Shown one piece after another: positions 8,589 to 16,622 of a DNA stretch of 64,000 bases (positions within the stretch are counted from its first letter, which is position 1; every line of letters begins with the position of its first letter). The notes beneath the pieces were generated by a model, which was not told the DNA's origin, did no database searches, and saw nothing but the letters and a program-made list of their open reading frames with translations. The position numbers and the translations under genes were made by a program. The DNA comes from Hahella sp018986435 (GTDB lineage: Bacteria; Pseudomonadota; Gammaproteobacteria; Pseudomonadales; Oleiphilaceae): assembly GCF_050749805.1 (NCBI RefSeq), contig NZ_CP192738.1, forward strand, positions 372,001-436,000, in the 5' to 3' direction.

Positions 8589-11078
8589 TTACATCGGGCG
8601 GCGGCGTGCGAACCGCATGGTCAGCAGAGCCAGAATGCTCAGCAGACCCAGGCTGCCGCCTCCGTCATCCTTGCCTTTGTCCGTGGACTTTAAGTCCATC
8701 GTCACCACAACCGGATCGTGGTCGGAGCTGCGATAGGGGCCGACGCCGAAATATCCGGTGGAGTCTTTGTAGTATTTGAACAGGCCGTCCGCCTGCAGGG
8801 CGTAGGCTTCGATGGAGTTAACGTTCCAGTGATCGAGATCCACGATATCCTCCATGGCGGCGCGGCTGGCCAGGATATGGTCAAGGCTGCCTTGCGCGCC
8901 GTCGTAGGTATAAGAGAACCCTTCCGCATCATGGGTTTCAGCAACCAAAGCATAGCCATAGTTTTTGCTTACTTCCACTGCGGCCCCTGCGTCCATGCCA
9001 GTGTTGGCGGCGGTTTTGATGGTGTAGCCGTGGGTGGCCGGGTTGTAGTCGGTCAGCACGGAAATTGGGTCTTCCTTGGAGTAGGCGTTCAGGTCGCCCA
9101 GGATCAGAATGCGCTCAGGCAGACCCAGCGTCGCCAAGGCTTCGCCGAGGGTGACCGCAGCGGAAACGCGCAACGGGTTGCAGTTGCCCTGCATCTGGTC
9201 GATATCCGTGGGAGCGCTGTTATCGCAGGCGCTGCTGGAACGCTTGGATTTGAAGTGGTTGATGGAGACGGCGAAGCTCTGCCCGGTTTTCTTGTGAGTG
9301 AACGCCTGCACAAGAGAAGGACGCATGGCGGCGGTTTCTGCGCCTAGAGTCTGCTCGGGCATATCGACCACAATGGCGTCGCCTTTGGGGGTGACGTTGG
9401 CGGCGCGATAAATCAGGCCGACGGTGATTTGATCCGTCCCAGGCTTGCTGCCGTCTTTCGTCGACACGTAGGTATAGGCGTCTTCGCCGATTTCATTGTT
9501 TAGCGCCGTCACCAGTGTGTTGATAGCGGAGTCGTCGCCGAAACCGTCGTTCTCCAGCTCCATCAGGCCTACGACATCCGCGTCCAGAGTTTTCAAGGCT
9601 TTGACGATGCGCGCCTGTTGCAACAGGAACTCGTCCTCTGTTGTAGCGCCCCGTGGGTTGGCGGAGTAGTCGATGGAACCGTCGTCTTTTTTCACGCCGT
9701 TGAAATAGTTCAGGACGTTGAAGCTGGCCACCGCCAGATTGCCCAGCGCGGCTTCCGGCGCTGCGGTGCGGCCGGGGGAGGTGACGCTAATCGGAGCCAT
9801 TGGGTTGATGCGGTACACATCGTAAGAGAAGTTCAGCGGCCCGGTGGCGGACACCAGATCGCCCAGCAGAATAGGATTGTCGTAGCCAAACTCAGGATAG
9901 AAGCTGACGCTGGCGGTATTCTGGCTGGAAGTATTGTCTTCGATGTAAAGCAGGTTGGCTTTGTTTTCCGCAATGACGGCGTCGTATTCCGCGCTGCCGG
10001 GAATGGCCGCGTCAGTGGGGGTCCATTTCAGCTTGTCGCTGATGGTAATTTCCCCATAGCGGCCCAGGCCGTAAGTATTGGCGACCACTGCATTAGACAC
10101 GCTGACGACCATGCCTTCCAGCGCTTCCAGATTAAGATCTGCAGCAAACGGCAGGGTGATTGGCGTGACCGTGGCGACGGCGTCAGTGGCGCCGCAATCC
10201 GCCAGTTCGGAGACGCTGATCTGGCTGTTGCCGTGGTAATCGGAAACGGCGCCTTTTATACGCACCAGATTGCCCAGGGTCAGAGAGCCGCCGCCATTGC
10301 TGAATGCAAAGATGCCTTCAGAGGTCTGGGGATTGCCGTCTTCGTCAGAAGGTTCTTCCTGGACGAAGAAGCCGTTGTTACGAAAACCGGTGATTATGCC
10401 TTCAACGGTCACGGTCTGGTCTTTCATCGCCACTTCGTCAGCACTGCCTTGTACGGCGCTGATCAGTGTGGCTGCTTCGCCGCAGGCCCCCAGGGTCGGC
10501 GCAGGATCGCCGCCGTCGCCGCCATCTCCTCCGTCCGCGCCAGGGGCTTTGCCCAGCCCGCTGAAGGTGTCTTTCGCCAGTGTTTGCCACTGATCCTGGT
10601 TAAAATCCGGGTTGGCGGTCGTATCTGTACGGGACAGAGTGACATCTTTCAGGTAAGCGCTTGCGCCTTCTTTAAGCGTTCCCACACGGTCGACGATCGC
10701 GCCGCCAACCAGGCGCAACACGACGGAATCGCCGCCATTAAATCCGATGGCGTCGTCAGTTGAGGTGCTGTTGGCCAGCGCTTTCAAGCCATCATTAGCG
10801 CCGCTGTTAGCGTGCACATATACCGCGCCGGCCGCCAGGGAAAACGAAGGCAGGGTCATGTAGGCGTTAGGAGTTTCTGCGCCGTCTTTAAAACGGGCGA
10901 TCTCATAGGCGCTGAGTTCTACGGCGTCGCTGCCGGTGTTGTAGAATTCCAGGGCTTTATTGTTGGAAGAACCTTCCACGTATTCCGAAATGATGAGGTC
11001 CGCCTGAGCGGAGAGTGGGAACGCGGTGATCATCGCCGCCATGAGGGCGCGGCGTCTGCTGTTTTCAGGATATTTCAT
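8589..11078 (-). CDS. exeM: Secreted ExeM/NucH-type endonuclease with GlyGly-CTERM anchor
   Basis: Large extracellular nuclease of 829 residues. After the signal peptide (MKYPENSRRRALMAAM..SAQA) comes a lamin-tail domain (LIISEYVEGSSNNKALEFYN), a DG-rich linker near residue 190, an OB-like YhcR-type region, and an exonuclease-endonuclease-phosphatase domain (VASFNVLNYFNG, VGLMELENDGFGDD, ILGDLNAY, and SSDHDPVVV at the end). The C-terminus is GGGSLGLLSILALL followed by ARRR, the GlyGly-CTERM signal processed by rhombosortase with type II secretion. The start at 11078 is chosen because the signal peptide begins there; an open frame continues 17 codons upstream. It likely supplies phosphate or nucleotides from environmental DNA. 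Confidence 0.93.
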   Translation of the reverse strand: MKYPENSRRRALMAAMITAFPLSAQADLIISEYVEGSSNNKALEFYNTGSDAVELSAYEIARFKDGAETPNAYMTLPSFSLAAGAVYVHANSGANDGLKALANSTSTDDAIGFNGGDSVVLRLVGGAIVDRVGTLKEGASAYLKDVTLSRTDTTANPDFNQDQWQTLAKDTFSGLGKAPGADGGDGGDGGDPAPTLGACGEAATLISAVQGSADEVAMKDQTVTVEGIITGFRNNGFFVQEEPSDEDGNPQTSEGIFAFSNGGGSLTLGNLVRIKGAVSDYHGNSQISVSELADCGATDAVATVTPITLPFAADLNLEALEGMVVSVSNAVVANTYGLGRYGEITISDKLKWTPTDAAIPGSAEYDAVIAENKANLLYIEDNTSSQNTASVSFYPEFGYDNPILLGDLVSATGPLNFSYDVYRINPMAPISVTSPGRTAAPEAALGNLAVASFNVLNYFNGVKKDDGSIDYSANPRGATTEDEFLLQQARIVKALKTLDADVVGLMELENDGFGDDSAINTLVTALNNEIGEDAYTYVSTKDGSKPGTDQITVGLIYRAANVTPKGDAIVVDMPEQTLGAETAAMRPSLVQAFTHKKTGQSFAVSINHFKSKRSSSACDNSAPTDIDQMQGNCNPLRVSAAVTLGEALATLGLPERILILGDLNAYSKEDPISVLTDYNPATHGYTIKTAANTGMDAGAAVEVSKNYGYALVAETHDAEGFSYTYDGAQGSLDHILASRAAMEDIVDLDHWNVNSIEAYALQADGLFKYYKDSTGYFGVGPYRSSDHDPVVVTMDLKSTDKGKDDGGGSLGLLSILALLTMRFARRRPM

Positions 11079-11588
11079 TTTAATTATTTCCGAGTTACAA
11101 CCAGGATTGTATAAAGTGCGTCCGGCCAATACTGCTCTGACTCCAGCCAGATATAACCGGACGAGAGCTTAGAGCAAGCGTTATGCCACGATCAAGGCGG
11201 GGGAAGAGCGTAATGTGACCTGGTTACAATAAATATAAATACCTATTACTCGGACAATAGAGGCAGCTGCAAACAAAACGGATTTAATAAGCGGCAAATC
11301 AATTGCTTATGAGGCGTCAGCCGGAGTCTGGCGAAGTTGGACGGACTAATCCGGGATAGAGTCAGGCTCTGTTTATTATTTGACCATATGATCAACAAGA
11401 GTGCATTTTCTGACGTGAAGGTCAAAAAATGCGCATCCTGAAAATCGCCTTTTATGGCGAGATGTTCAGTCAACAAATCCCAGTGGACTGGGGTAAAATC
11501 CTCCCTTCGTCATCTTCAAAGCCAAGTTGGCGGCATACCAATAAAACTACAGGTGGTCCGAACGGTGTCGGAAAATGAAGTCGCCGCG
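11079..11588. other. 510 bp intergenic region between exeM-like and GIY-YIG genes
   Basis: No convincing gene is seen. It should hold the promoter of the minus-strand nuclease gene and that of the plus-strand GIY-YIG gene. An A/T-rich patch at 11229-11252 and a strong inverted repeat at 11403-11432 are the only visible structure. Confidence 0.6.
11403..11432. repeat. Inverted repeat upstream of the GIY-YIG gene
   Basis: Arms GCATTTTcTGAC and GTCAaAAAATGC pair over 12 positions with one mismatch around a six-base loop. No T-run follows on either side, so it is unlikely to be a terminator. It may be an operator or an RNA hairpin; function unknown. Confidence 0.5.
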
Positions 11589-11882
11589 ATGAGTTGGTGC
11601 GTGTATATGTTGCTGGCCAGCGATAACTCGCTGTATACCGGCATCACCAATAACCCTGCGAAACGTTTTCGGGATCATTTGCAGGGCAATGGGGCGAAGT
11701 ATTTTCGCGGGCGTAAGCCAGTGCGTCTGCTGTATGTGGAGGCGGGACACGATCGCGCCAGCGCAAGCCGCCGGGAAATTGAGATTAAAAAACTAAAACG
11801 CAGTGGCAAACTGCGCCTGATAGAAGAAAATGTATTGGATAACGCTTTTCGGGAGTTGAATCGTAGTTGCTTCGGCCTGTGA
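11589..11882 (+). CDS. GIY-YIG nuclease family protein (UPF0213/YhbQ-like)
   Basis: 97-residue single-domain GIY-YIG protein, the size of the YhbQ/UPF0213 group thought to act on damaged or branched DNA. The core is WCVYMLLASDNSLYTGITNNPAKRFRDH: VYM and YTG are the two strands, with the catalytic Arg in KRFRDH and a Glu in REIEIKKL. Start ATG 11589 is chosen because the fold begins at MSWCVYM. No good ribosome site is seen there, and the open frame extends upstream through a GTG at 11565, so the start is uncertain by a few codons. It stands alone between a nuclease gene and an ICMT-like gene. Confidence 0.85.
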   Translation: MSWCVYMLLASDNSLYTGITNNPAKRFRDHLQGNGAKYFRGRKPVRLLYVEAGHDRASASRREIEIKKLKRSGKLRLIEENVLDNAFRELNRSCFGL

Positions 11883-11939
11883 CGACAGGTCCCGCGTTCC
11901 TGATGCGACCTTCACCAAGTGAGATGGGAGAACAACACG

Positions 11940-12584
11940 ATGTCCACGGACGTAATCGTCAGCCACTTTCTGGCTATTTTTTTCACCATGATTGGCGTGC
12001 ATTACACCTGTCGTAGCCTGGGGCTGCGCAAGCGCACCGGCGTCAGTCATATTCATTACGGTTCCGCCGCCAGCAAAAGCTGGTTCGTGCGCTGGGTGTT
12101 CAATCTGTTTCGTTTACTGATTCTGGCGGTGACGGTGGCGCGGGTGTTCTATCCCGATGTGGACGCCTATCTTGGCGTATTTCCTGCGCTATACACGCCG
12201 GCGGTGTTGTGGACGGGAGTCGGCTTGCTGCTGTGTTCTTTTGGGTTGATTGATTACGTGCATTCCTACATGCACACGGACTGGCGCTCGGGCATTGATA
12301 CTGACGGCAAGGCGCAGTTGCTGACTCAAGGGCCTTTCCGTTATTGCCGTAATCCGTTGTTCGCTGGCGTATATATCGGCCAGATTGGGCTGTTTCTGGC
12401 GCTGCCGTCACTGTTTACTTTGGCGTGCCTGCTCATCGGCGCAGGGATGATCGCCATTCAAACGCGATTGGAGGAGGCCGCTCTGCGACGCGCATACGGA
12501 CAAGCCTATGAGCGTTACTGCGAACGGGCGCCCCGCTGGCTGCCCCGTTTCGGTAAGGCCATAGGGCCGGGCTGGCAGGATTAA
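11940..12584 (+). CDS. Isoprenylcysteine carboxyl methyltransferase (ICMT/PEMT)-like membrane protein
   Basis: 214-residue integral membrane protein with about five hydrophobic helices (HFLAIFFTMIGVHY, LFRLLILAVTVARVF, VLWTGVGLLLCSFGLI, FAGVYIGQIGLFLALPSL and the following helix). The C-terminal signature GPFRYCRNPLFAG followed by EEAALRRAYGQAYERYCERAPRW is that of the ICMT/PEMT methyltransferase family, in which the RxxRNP and E/R residues bind S-adenosylmethionine. The target is unknown in bacteria. ATG 11940 is preferred over GTG 11919 because GGGAG sits at proper spacing before it. No clear operon partner. Confidence 0.8.
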   Translation: MSTDVIVSHFLAIFFTMIGVHYTCRSLGLRKRTGVSHIHYGSAASKSWFVRWVFNLFRLLILAVTVARVFYPDVDAYLGVFPALYTPAVLWTGVGLLLCSFGLIDYVHSYMHTDWRSGIDTDGKAQLLTQGPFRYCRNPLFAGVYIGQIGLFLALPSLFTLACLLIGAGMIAIQTRLEEAALRRAYGQAYERYCERAPRWLPRFGKAIGPGWQD

Positions 12585-12588
12585 GCGT

Positions 12589-13551
12589 TCAGCCCTTTTC
12601 CGCTTCCAGCAGGCGCATGAAAACCAGGGTGATTTCCGCGGTTTCCTCCGGCGCTTCGATCATCGGCGCGTGGCCGACGCCATCGATGATCATCTTGCGT
12701 GAATTGGCGATCTGCCGGGTGAATACCTCCGCATTGCGATAGTTGATCACCCGGTCTTCTTTCCCCCACAGCACCAGGGTGGGGCTTCTGATGTCCAGCA
12801 ACACTTGCTTGAAGTCATAGCGGTGTCGCTCTCTCACCAATTCCGCGAATATATGGTCGTAAATGCCCGTGTTGGCGATGGCTTTTTCCGTGAGCACGGA
12901 AGTAATCGGCCAGGGAATGAAAGGCTTGTCCTCCATGGCGAATTCCATGAGGGCGTCAAAATCCTCCGGCTTTCTCACTATTAGCGGGTTTTCTCCCTTT
13001 TGCAGGCGCGTTTCCAGCTCGCTGGAAAAGTCATACACGCCAGCGGGGTCCATCAGCACTAACGAAGCGACGCTGTCTGGATATTCGGCGGCGTACATCG
13101 AAGAAATCGCTCCGCCCATGGAATTTCCCATCAAGTGAAAACGGCTCAGGCCGGCGGCTTCGGTAAAGGCGCGCACGTAGCCGACCTGATCGTCGATATC
13201 ATAGGGAATGCTGGTGTCCTTGCTGCTGTCGCCATGGCCCAACAGGTCGAGGGCGACGATCTGATAGCGCGGGGGAAGATGGCGTATGAAACGCAGCCAG
13301 TTTTCTTTGCTGGCGCCGAAGCCATGCAACAGCAGGATCGTTTCGGCGTCCGGCGGCGCCTGATTTTCCAGAAAAGCGAAATGACGCCCCTGGGTCTCCA
13401 GGCTTTTGGGAGTCACGCCCGCCTGGGAGCGTTCGAAGTCCATGGCGAGATCGTACAGGCCGTATTTGATCTCGGAACACGCCGACAGCAGGGTCAGCGC
13501 AGCGATGAGAAACCCGGCCCGGAAAATCTGAGCGGAATGAGACATGCGCAT
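12589..13551 (-). CDS. Alpha/beta-hydrolase lipoprotein
   Basis: 320-residue alpha/beta hydrolase with a lipoprotein signal (FLIAALTLLSAC, lipid-accepting Cys at about 20), so it is probably anchored to a cell-envelope membrane. The fold is clear: LLLHGFGASKENWLRF (oxyanion HG), VALDLLGHGDSS, nucleophile elbow MGNSMGGAI, acid near LVLWGKEDRVI, and the catalytic His in GVGHAPMIEAPE. It could act as a lipase or esterase; the substrate is not evident. ATG 13551 is chosen over upstream codons because AGGA precedes it and the signal peptide starts there. Its end nearly meets that of the convergent ICMT-like gene. Confidence 0.88.
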   Translation of the reverse strand: MRMSHSAQIFRAGFLIAALTLLSACSEIKYGLYDLAMDFERSQAGVTPKSLETQGRHFAFLENQAPPDAETILLLHGFGASKENWLRFIRHLPPRYQIVALDLLGHGDSSKDTSIPYDIDDQVGYVRAFTEAAGLSRFHLMGNSMGGAISSMYAAEYPDSVASLVLMDPAGVYDFSSELETRLQKGENPLIVRKPEDFDALMEFAMEDKPFIPWPITSVLTEKAIANTGIYDHIFAELVRERHRYDFKQVLLDIRSPTLVLWGKEDRVINYRNAEVFTRQIANSRKMIIDGVGHAPMIEAPEETAEITLVFMRLLEAEKG

Positions 13552-13803
13552 GCTGTTTCCTGTAAATCCATACTGACAGACAGGAGCCCTGTGAGCGTCG
13601 CTGGACACGGGATCTAAGGGCTGCCGTAAGCGGACATTTAATCAAATCCGGAGCCGCCGAGGCAACGGTCTAGCCTTGAATCTGAGTGGCGGCGCGGCCG
13701 AATTCTCCACACTGATCTACACTGAGATTGATCTGTAAATCAACGCGTCTTTTGCTTCTACATGAATATGACGCCCAGGCTGATTGCGGTGGAGAACCAG
13801 GCT

Positions 13804-14724
13804 ATGAACGCTGACACCCAACCCCCTGACGACAGTTATTGGCGCGACGCCGATCGCGAAGAAAGCGATGAGTTGAAGTTTCAGCTGGAGCAACGCGCCC
13901 GTACGGGCGAGCCCATGCGCGGATTCAAGCTGAGCCGTGCGGAACTGTCCGGGGTTGATCTGGTGCGGCGCAACGCCAAGGGCGGCTATCAACTGGTGGA
14001 GTCCGATCTTTACCGCGCCAACCTGGAAGGAGCCCATTGCTTTCACTTGGATTTACGGGGCTCTTCCCTGATGAAAGCCAATCTCAGCAAGGCGAATTTA
14101 CACTGCGCCAACCTGCAGGACTGCAACCTGTTGGGGGCGGTGTTTGAGCAGACCAAAATTGAACACATCCAGTGGGGCGAAAAACTGCTGCAGGAGAAAC
14201 TGGCGGAAAAAGCCGCCAATCGTGAGCAGAAGCTGGATTTGTATCAGCAGGCGGAAGAAATCTATCGGCATTTGCGCAAGGTCGCAGAGCAGCAGGGACT
14301 TTTCGAAACCGCCGGCCATTTTTTCCAGAAAGAAATGCTGATGCGACGTTTCCAGCTGCCGCCTTTCTCCGGCGCGCGCTTCGTCTCCAAACTGGTGGAT
14401 TTATTCTGCGGTTACGGTGAGCGTCCTGACCGCGTCATTATTTTTTCCTGTCTTATGGTGCTGGCCTTCTCTCTGATCTATTTCACCCTGGGCATCCGCG
14501 AAGGAGAGCAGGCCCTATATGCGGGCGGCGGCGCCAATTTGTGGTCGGAATTGCAGTATTTTCTGAGCTGTCTGTATTTCAGCGTCGTCACCTTCACCAC
14601 CCTGGGCTATGGAGACCTTGCCCCGGTGGGTCTCACCCGTGCGTTCGCCGCGACCGAAGCCTTTGTCGGCAGTTTCACCCTGGCGCTCTTTGTTGTCGTT
14701 TTCGTGAAGAAAATGACGCGATAG
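13804..14724 (+). CDS. Pentapeptide-repeat protein fused to a two-helix potassium-type ion channel
   Basis: 306 residues in three parts. Residues about 38-105 carry pentapeptide repeats (A[N/D]LxX units such as SDLYRANLEGAH and KANLSKANLHCANLQ). Next is a charged helical linker (LLQEKLAEKAANREQKLDLYQQ). The C-terminal third has a hydrophobic helix (RVIIFSCLMVLAFSLIYF), a pore loop with selectivity filter TTLGYGDL, and a last helix (ATEAFVGSFTLALFVVVFV). This is the Ion_trans_2 layout of a two-TM K+ channel, with the repeats facing the cytoplasm. ATG 13804 has GGTGGAG upstream, whereas the earlier ATG at 13762 has none. What gates it is unknown. Confidence 0.87.
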   Translation: MNADTQPPDDSYWRDADREESDELKFQLEQRARTGEPMRGFKLSRAELSGVDLVRRNAKGGYQLVESDLYRANLEGAHCFHLDLRGSSLMKANLSKANLHCANLQDCNLLGAVFEQTKIEHIQWGEKLLQEKLAEKAANREQKLDLYQQAEEIYRHLRKVAEQQGLFETAGHFFQKEMLMRRFQLPPFSGARFVSKLVDLFCGYGERPDRVIIFSCLMVLAFSLIYFTLGIREGEQALYAGGGANLWSELQYFLSCLYFSVVTFTTLGYGDLAPVGLTRAFAATEAFVGSFTLALFVVVFVKKMTR

Positions 14725-14821
14725 ACGGCCCGGTTGAAATCTGATCCCGCCGTTGTCCCTTCAGGACATGGGCTATAGTTAAATTAATTGTGACAGGACT
14801 GAAATATTCGGGAGCCGGCTT

Positions 14822-15810
14822 ATGGGATTCTCATATTTCATGGTTGCGGCGGTGTTGAGCGCTTCATGCAGTCTGGAGCCGCCCGCGCCTACGCAGCCTT
14901 TATACAGGGTGGCGGTGATTGACCGTTTTTATCCTGGCGATGAGTCCTTCGCTTCCGAAGAAGACAAGGACATGGACGGTTGGCTCAATGGCATGGTCGA
15001 CCTGGATCGCGACCGCAAGCGGGAACCGCTATACCATGGCGACATCGTCAGCCTGCTGGCCTCCGCGCCGCAAGTGGAGGTGACGCCTTATCCTCTCACT
15101 CCCGGTCAGCCTGCGCAGGAAGAAATCCTGCGGCAGTTGGCGGAAGTACGCAAACATGTCTTCTGGGGCGAGCCCATCGACGCGGTGGTGTTGTCATGGG
15201 AGTCCTCCACTTTGATCAGCGCTTTTGAAAAGCCCCTGCGTGCGGAGAATGTGGAAAACTACAAAGCGGTCGTGCGCAGCTGGGCGGAGCATGATCCGGT
15301 ATGGAGTCTCAGTTATCGCATCATTCGTCTGATGGAGGATCTGGCGGAAAGCGGTGTGCAGGTCTACACCATCGCCGGCAATGGCGGGCGCGGCATGGTC
15401 AACACCTATTCCTTTGCGGATGGCGTAGTGACGGTGGGCGCGGTGGAGGAGGAACTGGGCGACTTCATCGCCGATAACGAATTAGTGGATACCCACGAGC
15501 AAGCCGCGTACTTCTTCCGATTGGTGCTGGACGCCACCGGCGCTCCGGTAGGCTACGATGTAGACGGAGATGATTGCGCGGATGTGCCGGTAACCTGTCT
15601 CACAGGCTACTCCCCTGAACGTAAGGATTATCCGGCGAAACCCTGGCCGCCATTGAAAGGCTCTTCCTTCGCCGCGCCCATGGCGCTGCGCAGGCATCTT
15701 TTGGGCGATCAAAGCCACAGGTGCTCTGGGACCTGAAGCAAATTGAGGGGCGCTTCCGCCGTTACGCCACCAGAAGGTTGCGGAAGCCTTTTTTCAAATA
15801 CTCCATCTGA
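14822..15810 (+). pseudogene. Subtilase-like (S8) lipoprotein with a single-base frameshift near its C-terminus
   Basis: Lipoprotein signal VAAVLSASC, then an S8-like set: Asp in YRVAVIDRFYP, His in YHGDIVSLL, oxyanion Asn in IAGNGGRG, and Ser in KGSSFAAPMA. The uninterrupted frame ends at 15736 after the unlikely tail LRRHLLGDQSHRCSGT. A -1 shift at about 15685 gives SFAAPMA-AAQASFGRSKPQVLW and continues in an open frame of 41 codons to TGA 15808-15810, which looks like real protein and restores the helix after the catalytic Ser. A one-base deletion (mutation or sequencing error) is inferred. The extended end would overlap the convergent HNH gene by 49 bp. Peptidase activity is likely by motif but not certain. 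Confidence 0.7.
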
Positions 15811-16310
15811 TCCGCCAGAATGCGTCGATTGGCCAGATACAGATACTCGTAGCGGTTCGGCGTATAAGGCACCGCCAGCAATTCCATGTTGCACTCGCTC
15901 AACAGCCGCGCGCCCTTATGCCCGTTGCAGCGTTTGCAGGCCGTCACCACATTGGTCCACACGTTACGACCGCCACGGCTCAAGGGCACGATGTGATCGC
16001 GGCTCAGCAGACTGTGGTGGAATTTTTCGCCGCAGTACATGCAGCGGAAGCTGTCTCGGGAAAAAAGGTAGCGGTTGAGGAGGGGAGGAATGCTGCGTAG
16101 TTCTTTGGGGTCCTTGCGGCCAACGATGATCTGCGGCACGTCAATGCTGGACTGAACTCCTTGCGAGTTATACCCGCCATGCAGTGTGGAGCATATTTCT
16201 CCAAATGTGTATAACGCCCTATCGCACACGATCTCAGTCACGGCGGCGTAAACATCCAGCCAACACTGAGGAAGTCCTGACGGCGTTATCTTGAGTACCA
16301 TGGGATACAT
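15762..16310 (-). CDS. HNH endonuclease
   Basis: 182-residue HNH nuclease. The HNH core is in the second half: FRCMYCGEKF (first zinc CxxC), LSRDHIVPLSRGG (DH..P with the catalytic His), WTNVVTACKRCNGHKG (Asn and the second CxxC). The first half (WLDVYAAVTEIVC to SIDVPQIIVG) is a conserved extension seen in housekeeping HNH proteins of gammaproteobacteria. ATG 16310 follows AGAGG at five bases; GTG 16316 and ATG 16301 are alternatives. It probably cuts DNA; the biological target is unknown. Divergent from the KAP NTPase gene, tail to tail with the broken subtilase gene. Confidence 0.87.
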   Translation of the reverse strand: MYPMVLKITPSGLPQCWLDVYAAVTEIVCDRALYTFGEICSTLHGGYNSQGVQSSIDVPQIIVGRKDPKELRSIPPLLNRYLFSRDSFRCMYCGEKFHHSLLSRDHIVPLSRGGRNVWTNVVTACKRCNGHKGARLLSECNMELLAVPYTPNRYEYLYLANRRILADQMEYLKKGFRNLLVA

Positions 16311-16622
16311 GGACACCTCTGATCTTTCGTCAATTAGGCACGTTCCAGTGCTATATGAAATACATTTACTCTGACAGTTGTATTACAAGTGAGCAGTTTT
16401 TTCCATGTATTTCGGTAAATTAAGTGAGCAAGTCGATGATTTTTTGTACGCCCGGAACGGATTTTGTATTCCTGAAAGTGGTCAGTGTAAGCGCTGTAAA
16501 AATGGCGGGAAACGGTCCCCCGAAACCGCTTTCTTATGCTGCCTGTCCAGTCATCAATAACCGGGTGGTTCTTTCCCTCTGCTACACTTTCAACAACAGC
16601 CTTTCAGAGCAGGGACATGGAT
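16311..16622. other. 312 bp intergenic region between HNH and KAP NTPase genes
   Basis: Divergent promoter region that is more A/T-rich than its surroundings. The nine-base direct repeat AAGTGAGCA occurs at 16387-16395 and 16422-16430, 35 bp apart, each followed by an A/T-rich run with TTTTTT. No gene is supported. Confidence 0.5.

Noticed and set aside
9618..10763. 381-codon open frame antisense to the ExeM-like nuclease gene
   Set aside because: No domain or ribosome site, and the nuclease frame is fully supported.
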